DNA of 64,000 nt from NCBI RefSeq assembly GCF_937873615.1, contig NZ_CALMYP010000067.1, forward strand, positions 62,001 through 126,000, in the 5' to 3' direction. This DNA comes from an uncultured Paracoccus sp. Its GTDB lineage: Bacteria > Pseudomonadota > Alphaproteobacteria > Rhodobacterales > Rhodobacteraceae. Shown in pieces: positions 8,823 through 17,300 of the stretch (its first letter is position 1; the number at the start of each line of letters is the position of its first letter). The translations under genes were made by a program, and so were the position numbers. The notes beneath the pieces were generated by a model. The model did no database searches. It was given only the letters and a program-made list of their open reading frames with translations, and was not told where the DNA came from.

Positions 8823-10058
8823 TCAGCGGGTGCGCATCTCGGCATCGCGGGGCAGGAAGATCGTCAGCAGGCCGATGGCCGGCATCCAGGCGCAAAGCTG
8901 ATAGACATAGGCAACCCCGTTGCGGTCGGCGATCACGCCCAGCACCGCCGCCGCGATGCCGCCCATGCCGAAGGCGAAGCCGAAGAAGATGCCGGCGATC
9001 AGCCCGACCCGGCCCGGCACCAGTTCCTGCGCGAAGACGACGATGGCCGGGAAGGCCGAGGCGATGACGATGCCGATCACCACCGTCAGCACGCCGGTGC
9101 CGACCAGCCCGGCATGGGGCAGCATGAGCGTGAAGGGCAACACGCCGAGGATCGAGATCCAGATCACCGTGATCGGCCGGAAGCGGTCGCCAAGCGGGCC
9201 GCCCAGCAATACCCCCACCGCCATGGCGGCAAGGAAGACGAACAGCATCAGCTGCGATTGCTGCTGGCTGAGGTCGAAGCGGTCGATCAGGAAGAAGGTG
9301 TAATAGCTGGTGATCGAGGCGGTGTAGATGTTCTTGGAAAATGTCAGCAGCGCCAGCACCACGATGGCCAGCCGCACCCGCTCTCGTGACAGGTTGTGCA
9401 TGGGCAGGGGCCGCCGCCGCGCCGCCGAGGCGCGCATATAGGCGCCATACCACCGCCCGACCCGGGTCAGGACCAGAATGCCGACCATGGCCATGACGGT
9501 GAACCACAGGATCGAGCCGCGCCCGTTCGGCACCACGATGAAGGCCGCCAGCAGCGGCCCGAGTGCCGTGCCGGCATTGCCGCCGACCTGAAAGAAGGAT
9601 TGCGCCGTGCCGTAACGCCCGCCCGAGGCGAGGCGGGCGACCCGGCTGGCCTCGGGGTGGAAGACGGCAGAGCCGAAGCCGATCAGCATCGCGCCGAAGA
9701 CCAGCATCGGATAGCTGGCGGCCTGCGACAGCGCCACCAGCCCGATCAGGCTGGAGCCCATGCCGATGGGCAGCGACATCGGCATCGGGCGGCGGTCGGT
9801 CACCGCCCCCACCGCCGGTTGCAGAAGCGAGGCGGTGCCCTGGAAGGCCAGGGTCAGGAAACCGATCTGCCAGAATTTCAGCGCGAATTCGGCCTTTAGC
9901 AGCGGATAGATCGCCGCCAGCAGCGATTGCATCACATCGTTGAACATGTGGCCCAGACTGACGCCGGCCAGGATCAGCCAGGTGGTCTTCTCGGGCGGGG
10001 GCGTTACGGCAGCGGGCGGCGCGTCCTCGGACGCGGCCGGCGGGGACAGATCTGACAT
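8823..10058 (-). CDS. MFS exporter, fosmidomycin-resistance (Fsr) type
   Basis: The 411-residue protein has 12 predicted membrane helices and the Fsr-type start of the transport domain (WLILAGVSLGHMFNDVMQSLLAAIYPLLK). It shows an MFS loop 2-3 motif (GAVTDRRPMPMSL) and the conserved FHPEASRVARLASGGRYG segment. Fsr relatives export drugs such as fosmidomycin, but the natural substrate is often unknown. A cytoplasmic tail rich in Pro/Ala covers residues 1-23. GAGG lies 6 nt upstream of the ATG. Transcribed alone, it converges on the DctP gene. Confidence 0.85.
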   Translation of the reverse strand: MSDLSPPAASEDAPPAAVTPPPEKTTWLILAGVSLGHMFNDVMQSLLAAIYPLLKAEFALKFWQIGFLTLAFQGTASLLQPAVGAVTDRRPMPMSLPIGMGSSLIGLVALSQAASYPMLVFGAMLIGFGSAVFHPEASRVARLASGGRYGTAQSFFQVGGNAGTALGPLLAAFIVVPNGRGSILWFTVMAMVGILVLTRVGRWYGAYMRASAARRRPLPMHNLSRERVRLAIVVLALLTFSKNIYTASITSYYTFFLIDRFDLSQQQSQLMLFVFLAAMAVGVLLGGPLGDRFRPITVIWISILGVLPFTLMLPHAGLVGTGVLTVVIGIVIASAFPAIVVFAQELVPGRVGLIAGIFFGFAFGMGGIAAAVLGVIADRNGVAYVYQLCAWMPAIGLLTIFLPRDAEMRTR

Positions 10059-10196
10059 GGGAACCTCACTGGGGTCCTGTTGTTTCCCACAACCGGGGAA
10101 TCGTCAAGCCCGCTTGAGCGAAATGCGGCGCACCGAAGGCGCGCCGCCCTCGGGCCGGTTGGATATCCCGCCCCCGAACCGGCAGGGAATCGCCGA

Positions 10197-11306
10197 TCAG
10201 CTGAGCCGGTGGCGGAACAGCCAGCCGGCCAGCGGCAGGGTCAGCGCCGCCACGATCAGCAGCGGCAGGAATGCGGGGGCGATGTCGCGGAAGCTCGCGC
10301 CTTCCAGATAGATGCGCCGGGTCAGCTCGATCCCGAAGCGCAGGGGGTTGGCGTAAGTTGCCCATTGCAGGATCTCGGGCATGTTCTGGACCGAGGTCAG
10401 AAGCCCCGACAGCAGGATCAGCGGCATGATGAGGATGAAGGTGTAGAGCATCGCCTGCTGCATGGTCAGCGCAATGGCCGAGATCGACAGCCCGATCCCG
10501 ACTGCTGCCGTGGTGAAGATGATCAGGCCGAAATACAGCAGCCAGATCTGGCCATTCATCGGCACGCCGAACCAGAAGCGGATGACCAGAAGGATGATCG
10601 TCGATTGCAGCAGCCCGACCATGATCGAGGGCAGCGCCTTGCCGATCAGGATCTGGGTCGGGGTCAGGGGCGTGACCAGAAGCTGATCGAAGGTGCCCTG
10701 CTCGCGCTCTCGCGCCACCGACAGCGCCGCCAGCATCAGCGTTTGCAGCATGGAAAGCGAGGCGATGAGCGCCGGAAGCAGGTTCCAGCGCGACTCGAAA
10801 TTCGGGTTGAACCAGGCCCGGCGGACCACGGTCAGCGGATGGCTGGCGCCGGTCTCGGCATTGTAGCGCCCGATGATCGCCGCCACCTGCGCCGAGGCCA
10901 GCCCCGCCGTCGCCGAATTGCGCCCGTCCAGCAACACCTGCACCGGCGCCGGCCCGCCAGAGGCCAGACGGGCGGCGAAATCGGACTGGAAATGCACCAC
11001 CATGAGCGCGTTGCCGCTTTCGATCTGGGCGGCGATCTGGTCCGAATTGTCCAGCGTGGCGATGCGGTGAAAGACCCCGGTGCCTTCCAGCCGGGCGAGG
11101 ATTTCGGTCGAGGCTTCGCTGCGGCTTTGATCCAGCACGGCGAAGGGGGCGTTGGTCAGCTCGAACGTGGCGCCGTATCCGAACAGCAGCGCCTGCATCA
11201 GCGCCGGGCCGAACAGCAGCGCCCGGCTGGACGGATCCTTGAGGATGGTCAGCAGTTCCTTGCGGATCAGCGCGACGATCCGCGCCAGATAGATCATCAT
11301 CGCCAT
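10197..11306 (-). CDS. ybhR: ABC exporter permease (YbhR-like)
   Basis: The 369-residue ABC-2 permease has one N-terminal helix, a large extracytoplasmic domain (about residues 50-175) and five C-terminal helices. The ABC-2 signature region AREREQGTFDQLLVTPLTPTQILIGK is at about residues 200-225. Length and position match E. coli YbhR (368 aa), the last gene of ybhGFSR. It follows the YbhS-like gene by 4 bases in the same operon. The start could be any of M1, M3 or M4; M1 is shown. It is presumed to pair with YbhS to form the transmembrane channel. Confidence 0.85.
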   Translation of the reverse strand: MAMMIYLARIVALIRKELLTILKDPSSRALLFGPALMQALLFGYGATFELTNAPFAVLDQSRSEASTEILARLEGTGVFHRIATLDNSDQIAAQIESGNALMVVHFQSDFAARLASGGPAPVQVLLDGRNSATAGLASAQVAAIIGRYNAETGASHPLTVVRRAWFNPNFESRWNLLPALIASLSMLQTLMLAALSVAREREQGTFDQLLVTPLTPTQILIGKALPSIMVGLLQSTIILLVIRFWFGVPMNGQIWLLYFGLIIFTTAAVGIGLSISAIALTMQQAMLYTFILIMPLILLSGLLTSVQNMPEILQWATYANPLRFGIELTRRIYLEGASFRDIAPAFLPLLIVAALTLPLAGWLFRHRLS

Positions 11307-11310
11307 GGCC

Positions 11311-12441
11311 CTAATCCAGCCTTTTCACCAGTTTGCGGCGCACCGCCCAGATCAGCACCACCGCGTAAAGCGAGAGGATGAGGACTTCGCGGACGATCTC
11401 GGGCCAGTAGTCGCCGACCATGAACAGGGTCTTGATCAGGGTCATGAAATGCGTGGCCGGCAGGATCTGGCTGACGCCCTGCACCACCAGCGGCACATTG
11501 CGCAGGTCGAAAACGAAGCCCGAGAGCATCGTGGCGGGCAGGAAGCTGACCAGAAGCGCGATCTGGCTGGCGGTGAACTGGTTCTTCGTCACCCCCGAGA
11601 TCCACAGCCCGAGCGCCAGCGAGACCAGCAGATAAAGCATCGAACTGAAGGCGATGATGCCGAGCGAGCCTCGGATCGGCACCCCGAACAGTAGCTTCGC
11701 CGCCAGGAGGCACATGATGAGGTCGATGGCGCCGACGACCATGTAGGGCGCGAGTTTCGACAGCACCAGCTCCAACGGGCGGACCGGGGTAACGAAAAGC
11801 GATTCCAGTGTGCCGCGTTCCCATTCCCGGGCGATCAGCAGCGAGGTCAGGAAGGCACCGATCAGCGTCATGATCAGCACGATCAGGCCGGGGACGAGGA
11901 ACCAGGTGCTGTTATTGGCCTCGTTGAACCAGATCCGCTGGACCATGGCGATGCCCTCTGGCCCGGTGATGCGGGTGTCGCTGCGGTCGGAGAGATGGTC
12001 CAGCACATTGGTGACGGCACCGGTGGCATAGCCCTCGATCGCCTGGGCGGTGTTGGAATCGACGCCGTTCAGGATCAGTTGCAACTGGCCCGATCCATGG
12101 ACCAGATCGCGCATGAATTCCGAAGGCACGCGCAGGATGGCATCGGCGCTGCCGGCGCGGATCATCGCCTCGGCCTCTGGCATGGAATGCAGCCAGATCG
12201 GGCTGAGATAGTCGGACCCCGCCAGCCCCGCCACCGCGTTCAGCGTCGCCGGAGAGCTGTCTTCCAGCACCACCGCCACCCGCGCATCGCGCACGTCGAA
12301 GGACAGGCCGTAACCGAACAGCAGGATCAACACGGCGGGCAGCATCAGCCCGATGATCAGGTTGCTGCGGTCGCGCAGCATCTGCCGGGTCTCTTTCCGG
12401 GTCAGCGCGATCAGCCGCCGGGCGAAACCGGAACTGGTCAT
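11311..12441 (-). CDS. ybhS: ABC exporter permease (YbhS-like)
   Basis: The 376-residue ABC-2 permease has the same architecture as its neighbour: helix 1 (NLIIGLMLPAVLILLFGYGLSF), a large periplasmic domain and the signature AREWERGTLESLFVTPVRPLELVLSK. Length matches E. coli YbhS (377 aa). The start overlaps the stop of the ATPase gene by 4 bases (ATGA), indicating translational coupling. Together with the second permease, the dual ATPase and the membrane fusion protein it forms a tripartite-type exporter. Confidence 0.87.
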   Translation of the reverse strand: MTSSGFARRLIALTRKETRQMLRDRSNLIIGLMLPAVLILLFGYGLSFDVRDARVAVVLEDSSPATLNAVAGLAGSDYLSPIWLHSMPEAEAMIRAGSADAILRVPSEFMRDLVHGSGQLQLILNGVDSNTAQAIEGYATGAVTNVLDHLSDRSDTRITGPEGIAMVQRIWFNEANNSTWFLVPGLIVLIMTLIGAFLTSLLIAREWERGTLESLFVTPVRPLELVLSKLAPYMVVGAIDLIMCLLAAKLLFGVPIRGSLGIIAFSSMLYLLVSLALGLWISGVTKNQFTASQIALLVSFLPATMLSGFVFDLRNVPLVVQGVSQILPATHFMTLIKTLFMVGDYWPEIVREVLILSLYAVVLIWAVRRKLVKRLD

Positions 12442-14204
12442 GCCGCCGCCCGCCCGTTGTCACGGCGGGCGCGATTCTGTTCGACCACGGCGATGAAGGC
12501 CTCGTTCATGTTGCGCACGGTCGCGCCGCCCACGCCAAGGGCGGCGCGTTCGCGCACCTCGCGCGGGGTGCCGATGATCAGCATCTCGCCCGCGTCCTGA
12601 ATGGCGATGCGGTCGCAATATTCGGCCTCTTCCATGAAATGTGTGGTGACGACGATGGTCACGCCGCCCTCGGCCAGGGCGGTGATGGTGCGCCAGAAGG
12701 CGCGCCGGGCCAGGGGGTCGATGCCGCTGGTCGGTTCGTCCAGAAACAGGATGCCGGGCTGGTGCAGCAGCCCCGTGGCCATGGCCAGACGCTGCTTGAA
12801 GCCCGCCGGAAGAAGCCCGCTTTTCGCCGCCGGGTCGAGCTCGAACTGCTCCAGCGAGGCGCGGATGCGCTGTTGCAGCGCCTTGCGGCGCAGCCCGTAG
12901 GCGCCGCCGAAGAATTCCAGATTCTCGCGCACGGTGAGATTGCCATAGAGCGCGAATTTCTGCGCTACATAGCCGATCCGGGCGCGGGCCTCGGCCCAGG
13001 CGGTGCGCAGGTCGCGACCGGCGACTTCCAGATGTCCGCTGGTGGCCGGCAGCAGCCCGCAGAGCATCCGGAAGGTGGTGGTCTTGCCGGCGCCATTTGG
13101 GCCGAGAAGCCCGAAGATCTCGCCCCGCGCGACCTCGAAGGAAGTATTGGCGACGGCGGTGAAATCGCCGAATTTCCGCACCAGATCGCGCACCACGATC
13201 ACCGGACCGGGGGCCGAGCCGGTGGCGGCGATCCGGGTATCGGCGGGCACCGTGGCGGGCGGCACCTCGCCCTGCTGGCGCAGGAGCATCATGAAGGCGT
13301 CTTCCAGCTCGGGCGGGCGGGGTTCGGCAGGGATGTCGCCCAGAAGCCCGGCCAGCGCATCGGGCGTGGCAGCGGGCTGGCGGATGAAGCGGACGCGCCC
13401 GGCCTCGGGTACGGCATCGGTGATCAGGTCGGGGCGGTCGATCAGCCGCGCCTGCAGGGCCCGCGCCGGCATCCCGGCGGGCGGGACCGCCGCATAGGTC
13501 AGCCCCTCGGCCCGCGCGGTCAGCCCGTCGGGCGTATCGCTGGCCAGCAACCTGCCGCGATCCATGACGAAGACCTCGGCGCAGCGTTCGGCCTCGTCCA
13601 TATAGGCGGTGGCGATGACCACGCTCAGCTTCTCGTCCTCGACCAGTTGTTTGATGATCGACCACAGATCGCGGCGCGACAGCGGGTCGACCCCGACGCT
13701 GGGTTCGTCCAGCAGCAGCAGGTCGGGAGAGCGCACCAGCGTGCAGGCCAGCCCCAGCTTCTGCTTCATCCCGCCCGAGAGCTTGCCGGCGGGCCGCGCG
13801 GTGAAGCGGGCCATGTCGGTCATGTCCAGCATGCGCTGGAACCGCGCCTGCCGCTCGGCCATGGGCACGCCGTGGAGATCGGCATAGAGGTCCAGATTTT
13901 CCTGCACGCTCAGGTCGTCGTAAAGGCCGAAGCGCTGCGGCATATAGCTGATCCGGTCCTGCACCGCCTGCGGATCGGCAAGCACATCCGTGCCGAGAAC
14001 CGACAGCCGCCCGGCCTCTGGCCCCAGCAGCCCCGCAAACAGCCGCATCAGCGTGGTCTTGCCGGCCCCGTCCGGCCCGACAAGGGCGGTCAGCGCACCG
14101 GGGCGGATGGAGAGCGACAGATCGTCCAAGGCCACCACCCGGCCCCCATCCGGCCCGGCGAAGGTCTGGCGCAGCCCCTCGGCCCGGATGATGTCGCCGC
14201 TCAT
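12438..14204 (-). CDS. ybhF: Dual-domain ABC exporter ATPase (YbhF-like)
   Basis: The 588-residue protein contains two ATPase domains. Domain 1 has Walker A GPDGAGKTT, signature LSGGMKQKLGLA and Walker B LLLLDEPSVGVD. Domain 2 (after about residue 330) has Walker A GPNGAGKTT, a degenerate signature LPAGFKQRLAMA and Walker B ILFLDEPTSGID. This matches E. coli YbhF (578 aa). The start overlaps the stop of the membrane fusion gene by 4 bases. It powers export by the YbhS/YbhR permeases, which in E. coli are linked to drug and cation efflux; the substrate here is unproven. Confidence 0.9.
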   Translation of the reverse strand: MSGDIIRAEGLRQTFAGPDGGRVVALDDLSLSIRPGALTALVGPDGAGKTTLMRLFAGLLGPEAGRLSVLGTDVLADPQAVQDRISYMPQRFGLYDDLSVQENLDLYADLHGVPMAERQARFQRMLDMTDMARFTARPAGKLSGGMKQKLGLACTLVRSPDLLLLDEPSVGVDPLSRRDLWSIIKQLVEDEKLSVVIATAYMDEAERCAEVFVMDRGRLLASDTPDGLTARAEGLTYAAVPPAGMPARALQARLIDRPDLITDAVPEAGRVRFIRQPAATPDALAGLLGDIPAEPRPPELEDAFMMLLRQQGEVPPATVPADTRIAATGSAPGPVIVVRDLVRKFGDFTAVANTSFEVARGEIFGLLGPNGAGKTTTFRMLCGLLPATSGHLEVAGRDLRTAWAEARARIGYVAQKFALYGNLTVRENLEFFGGAYGLRRKALQQRIRASLEQFELDPAAKSGLLPAGFKQRLAMATGLLHQPGILFLDEPTSGIDPLARRAFWRTITALAEGGVTIVVTTHFMEEAEYCDRIAIQDAGEMLIIGTPREVRERAALGVGGATVRNMNEAFIAVVEQNRARRDNGRAAA

Positions 14205-15190
14205 GACGCCGCCGGGATCAGGCGCACGGTGACCGGCTGGCCAAGGCGCAAGCGGTCCTCGGCATCGTCGAGGATGATATGGACCTCATAGACGAGGCTG
14301 GTGCGCAATTCCTCGGTCTGGACGGATTTCGGGGTGAATTCCGCGACCGAGGAAATATAGCCGACCGAGCCCGCGGCCGGCTGGTCGGAGCCGTCGCTGG
14401 TGACCTCGGCCCCCATGCCGGGCTGGACCCGGCCCAGATCCGGTTCGCTGACATAGACGCGCACCCATTTCGGCTGGGTCAGCGCCAGCGAGAAGACCGG
14501 CGCGCTTGGCGTGACCATGTCCCCCGGCTCGCGCAGGCGGGTGCGGACCACGGCATCGGCGGGGGATTTCAATTCCCCCTGCCCGATCTGGTGGCGCAGC
14601 AATCGCAACTGCGCCTCGGCACCGCGCAACTGGGCCTCGGCCTGGGCGATTTCTTCGGCCCGGGCGCCGGCCTCGACCAGACGCAGCGCGGCGCGGGCCT
14701 GTTCGACACTGGCCGCCGCCGCCTGCGCCTGGGCCTGCGCCTGATCGACGCTTTGCTGACTGGCCGCACCGCTGCGCGAGGCGCGAAGCTGGGTCGCGCG
14801 CGTCAACTCCTGCTGGGCCAGCAGTTCCGAGGCCTCGGCGGAATCGAGCATGGCGCGGGCCTGAGCGACCTCCTCGGGGCGGGAGCCGTTGCGCAGCTTC
14901 AGCAGCACCTGACGCTGCGCCTCGACCGCCGCTACCTGCGCATCGGCCTGCAATGCCAGCACCTCGGTATCCAGCAGCCCCACCACCTGCCCTTTCGTGA
15001 CCCGGTCGCCCTCCTCGACCCGCATTTCGCTGATCCGGCCGCTGCCATCGAAGGCGAGCGCGACCTGACGGATATCGACATTGCCGTAAAGCAGCAGATC
15101 GGTGCCGGTGCCGCTGTCGCGATGACCCCACCAATACCAGCCGCCGGCAATGGCGGCGGCAAGGACGACAATCGGGATGAGCTTCTTCAT
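14201..15190 (-). CDS. ybhG: Membrane fusion (HlyD-type) protein of ABC exporter (YbhG-like)
   Basis: The 329-residue periplasmic adaptor has an N-terminal membrane anchor (LIPIVVLAAAIAGGWYWWG) and a first lipoyl half (GRISEMRVEEGDRVTKGQVVG). A long coiled-coil hairpin covers about residues 75-205 and is rich in Ala, Gln and Glu. The second lipoyl half (GELKSPADAVVRTRLREPGDMV) and a beta-barrel follow. Length matches E. coli YbhG (332 aa). It is the first gene of a four-gene operon that starts divergently from the TetR-type regulator, with candidate operators in between. Confidence 0.9.
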   Translation of the reverse strand: MKKLIPIVVLAAAIAGGWYWWGHRDSGTGTDLLLYGNVDIRQVALAFDGSGRISEMRVEEGDRVTKGQVVGLLDTEVLALQADAQVAAVEAQRQVLLKLRNGSRPEEVAQARAMLDSAEASELLAQQELTRATQLRASRSGAASQQSVDQAQAQAQAAAASVEQARAALRLVEAGARAEEIAQAEAQLRGAEAQLRLLRHQIGQGELKSPADAVVRTRLREPGDMVTPSAPVFSLALTQPKWVRVYVSEPDLGRVQPGMGAEVTSDGSDQPAAGSVGYISSVAEFTPKSVQTEELRTSLVYEVHIILDDAEDRLRLGQPVTVRLIPAAS

Positions 15191-15232
15191 GGGCAGGGCT
15201 TTCGATATTGCGGGCCTGACATGGCTTGACCA

Positions 15233-15257
15233 TTAGTCTAATATTGATTTAGTTTAA
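15233..15257. promoter_or_regulatory. Two tandem candidate operators for the CecR-like repressor
   Basis: The AT-rich gap between ybhG and the TetR gene holds two copies of a 9-base palindromic core: TTAGTCTAA at 15233-15241 and TTAGTTTAA at 15249-15257. Each extends to a longer inverted repeat (ATTAGTCTAAT; ATTTAGTTTAAAT). Their centres are 16 bp apart. TetR-family dimers bind such palindromes, so these are the likely autoregulatory and operon operators. That is inference from position and symmetry. Confidence 0.65.
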
Positions 15258-15317
15258 ATTTGATTTCATGTCGAGATGGAATCTTCATCGACACCAGCCG
15301 GAGGGGCGCATTACCTC

Positions 15318-15989
15318 ATGACCAGCACCACACGCCCGCAGCGCGCCGATGGCGAGGCGACACGCGCCCGGATTCTGGAAGCCGCCGGCGCGCTTTTTGC
15401 CAGCGCCGGCTTTGCCGAGGCGACGAACAAGATGATCGCCGCCCGGGCCGGGGTCGACATGGCCTCGATCAATTACCATTTCGGCAGCCGCAACGGGCTT
15501 TATCAGGCGGTGCTGATCGAGGCCCATCGCCGCATCATCGACCGCAGCAAGATCGAGCCGCTGGCGACATCCGAGTTGCCGGCGCGCGAAAAGCTGCGCC
15601 AGTTCATCGCCTTCCTGGCCTTCAGCATTTCGGGCACGGATCGCTGGCCGATCATCGTGCTGGTCCGCGAGATCGCCTCGCCCAGTTCGCAAATCGCGGT
15701 GCTGCGCGAAACCGAGATTGCGCCGAAGCTGCGCCTGCTGCTGCCGGTGTTAAGCGAGATTACCGGGATCCCGGTGGGCGACCCGGCGCTGCTGCGCTGC
15801 GTGCCCTGCGTCGGCGCGCCCTGCCTGGCGCTGCTGCTTCTGGACAGCGCGCATTCCCCCTTCGACCGCAGCGCATTCGAGCTGCCACGGGCGCAGATGG
15901 TGGACCACATCCACCGCTTCGTCATCGGCGGGCTGGAGGCCGTGGGCGAAGATTATCGGCGTGGGTCAGATGAGCCGCAGTATCGTTGA
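15318..15989 (+). CDS. TetR-family transcriptional regulator (CecR-like)
   Basis: The 223-residue protein has an N-terminal TetR helix-turn-helix (ATRARILEAAGALFASAGFAEATNKMIAARAGVDMASINYHFGSR, residues about 12-56). The C-terminal domain resembles that of E. coli CecR (YbiH, 223 aa), whose gene lies at the head of ybhGFSR. Here the gene is divergent from the equivalent operon. It is inferred to repress the exporter and itself until an inducer binds. ATG 15318 has GGAGGGG about 12 nt upstream; an in-frame ATG at 15276 would add 14 residues and cannot be excluded. Confidence 0.85.
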   Translation: MTSTTRPQRADGEATRARILEAAGALFASAGFAEATNKMIAARAGVDMASINYHFGSRNGLYQAVLIEAHRRIIDRSKIEPLATSELPAREKLRQFIAFLAFSISGTDRWPIIVLVREIASPSSQIAVLRETEIAPKLRLLLPVLSEITGIPVGDPALLRCVPCVGAPCLALLLLDSAHSPFDRSAFELPRAQMVDHIHRFVIGGLEAVGEDYRRGSDEPQYR

Positions 15990-16176
15990 GGGCAGCGGGA
16001 CCAATTCAGGGAGCCGTGGCGTGAGAGGGTGACGAACCGACCAGGGCCGCCGGGACGAAGGTGAACTCTCGGGCAGGTTGCAGGAGCGGCGGCGACGAAC
16101 CAGGAACGAGGCCGGCGGACGGCTTTTCGCGCTCCGGCACGACCAAGACCGATCGGAACAATATTCCTGAAAAACG

Positions 16177-16201
16177 AAAGGGCGCCGAATGGCGCCCTTT
16201 T
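16177..16201. terminator. Bidirectional intrinsic terminator
   Basis: The perfect stem AAAGGGCGCC/GGCGCCCTTT with a GAAT loop gives a TTTT tail on the plus strand and a TTTCGTTTTT tail on the minus strand. On the plus strand it may end the TetR transcript 190 bases after its stop. On the minus strand it would end whatever is made from 16202 upward. Confidence 0.75.
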
Positions 16202-16310
16202 CCCGCTTCTTTGGGAGCAGCCGCGGCAGTGCCTCTCGACACTGCCGCCACTCAACCAAGTTAACTCGCAACACAATGTAAATGTAGCAAACATGATCGC
16301 GCTTGCAGAG
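16177..16310 (-). ncRNA. Candidate small RNA (minus strand)
   Basis: Read on the minus strand, an AT-rich segment is followed by a 9-bp hairpin (GCGGCAGTG/CACTGCCGC, 16223-16248, 8-nt loop). Twenty bases later comes a GC-rich hairpin with a U-rich tail (16201-16177). A structured body plus terminator in an otherwise empty intergenic region is the usual look of a bacterial sRNA. The 5' end is arbitrary because no clear promoter was found. Confidence 0.25.
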
Positions 16311-16564
16311 TAAAAAATCGCCCTTGGACCTATCTTTTTGGATAGTGACGCAGCGTAAAATTTCGAAATCCACCCGTTTTGACGCAAGATTTTGAACGTC
16401 GTTCATTCTTTGCACTACCGCGACGCGAATCAGATCCTGCGCTTTTATCGCCGCCTCGGCGCGCTGCCGGTCCAGATGAAAATGCGAGGGCGAAATATTT
16501 TCCCTGATGCCATGCCGGCACCCCGCCCACGGGAAAGGGGCAAGGCGTTCGGCCTGACGCATGG

Positions 16565-17284
16565 TCAACAAACGCTGCCTGTAACGCCTTCGTGAACGGG
16601 TGCCCGCGCCTGCAATGCAAACCGCTCGATCAGATGAAAATGACCCGCCTCATCTTCGCCCATCAGGCAGATGTCTTCGATTGGCAAAGGCTTTGGCACC
16701 ACCCTCAGCCGCGGTTCAAGCACCGCCGCGACCCGGTCCAGATCGGCATCTGTCAAGGGCCCGCTCAGCGTCATGTGGAAGCGGAATTCTTCCAGCACAA
16801 AAGGATAGCCCCAGCGATCCAGATATTCCCGTTGCCGCGCCGTCAGCCGGTCGGGGTAGCGCCGGGCGCGCTCGGCCTCGGTCAGGGGTGCGCGCAGCGG
16901 ATCGAGCCCGGTCACGATGGCTGCGCCAAATTCCGCCAAGGGAAGATCATTCTGCTTGGGAACCAATGCAAGGAACGAGCCCAGTCGCACCAGGTCGAGG
17001 CAAGGCAGCACAACCGGAGCGGTCCTTGCCGCCAGCGTCGCGACGGCGGCCACAAGCTCGACTGGCCCCATGCTGGCGGCCAGACGGAAGGGCGCCTTCA
17101 GGGTGGCGTGAAAGCCATAGCGGCGCGGCGCGGCGGTCAGTGCCGGCAGGTCCAGCCCCGAGATCGCCGGCTGCGCCACCTCGCGGCCCGTCGCCACGTC
17201 CCATCCCAGCCATGCCGCGCCGAAATCCGCGAAAGGTCCCGGCGGTGGGCTGTAATAGACGGCGTATCTGCGATATGGCGACAT
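16565..17284 (-). CDS. DUF1045 / 2H-phosphoesterase-like phosphonate metabolism protein
   Basis: The 239-residue protein has the paired histidine motifs of the 2H phosphoesterase fold, HATLK in RRYGFHATLKAPFRL and HMTLS in FRFHMTLSGPL. It fits the DUF1045 family commonly encoded beside C-P lyase genes and probably processes a cyclic or ribose phosphate intermediate; the exact reaction is not readable here. The start at 17284 (MSPYRRYAVYYSPPPG) was chosen because AGAGG lies 7 nt upstream. It is divergent from phnM with only 16 bases between the two start codons. Confidence 0.85.
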   Translation of the reverse strand: MSPYRRYAVYYSPPPGPFADFGAAWLGWDVATGREVAQPAISGLDLPALTAAPRRYGFHATLKAPFRLAASMGPVELVAAVATLAARTAPVVLPCLDLVRLGSFLALVPKQNDLPLAEFGAAIVTGLDPLRAPLTEAERARRYPDRLTARQREYLDRWGYPFVLEEFRFHMTLSGPLTDADLDRVAAVLEPRLRVVPKPLPIEDICLMGEDEAGHFHLIERFALQARAPVHEGVTGSVC

Positions 17285-17300
17285 CAGGTGACCTCTGGGT

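Larger units (their letters stand above)
15990..16564. other. 575-base stretch without a convincing protein gene
   Basis: Open frames here (for example minus-strand frames between 15953 and 16571) overlap each other and lack conserved features. The stretch holds a strong hairpin at 16223-16248, a bidirectional terminator-like hairpin at 16177-16201, and a locally AT-rich part (16260-16410) unlike the flanking genes. This arrangement is compatible with a small RNA on the minus strand. Confidence 0.5.

Noticed and set aside
10197-12441. Two adjacent permease genes considered as a recent tandem duplication
   Set aside because: Their sequences diverge widely and match the normal YbhR/YbhS pair, so this is an ancient paralogy.
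12639-14291. 550-codon plus-strand frame over ybhF
   Set aside because: Antisense of a clear dual ABC ATPase; no recognisable domain.
15953-16571. Overlapping minus-strand frames in the gap after the TetR gene
   Set aside because: They overlap each other, lack Shine-Dalgarno sites and conserved features, and run through a terminator-like hairpin.
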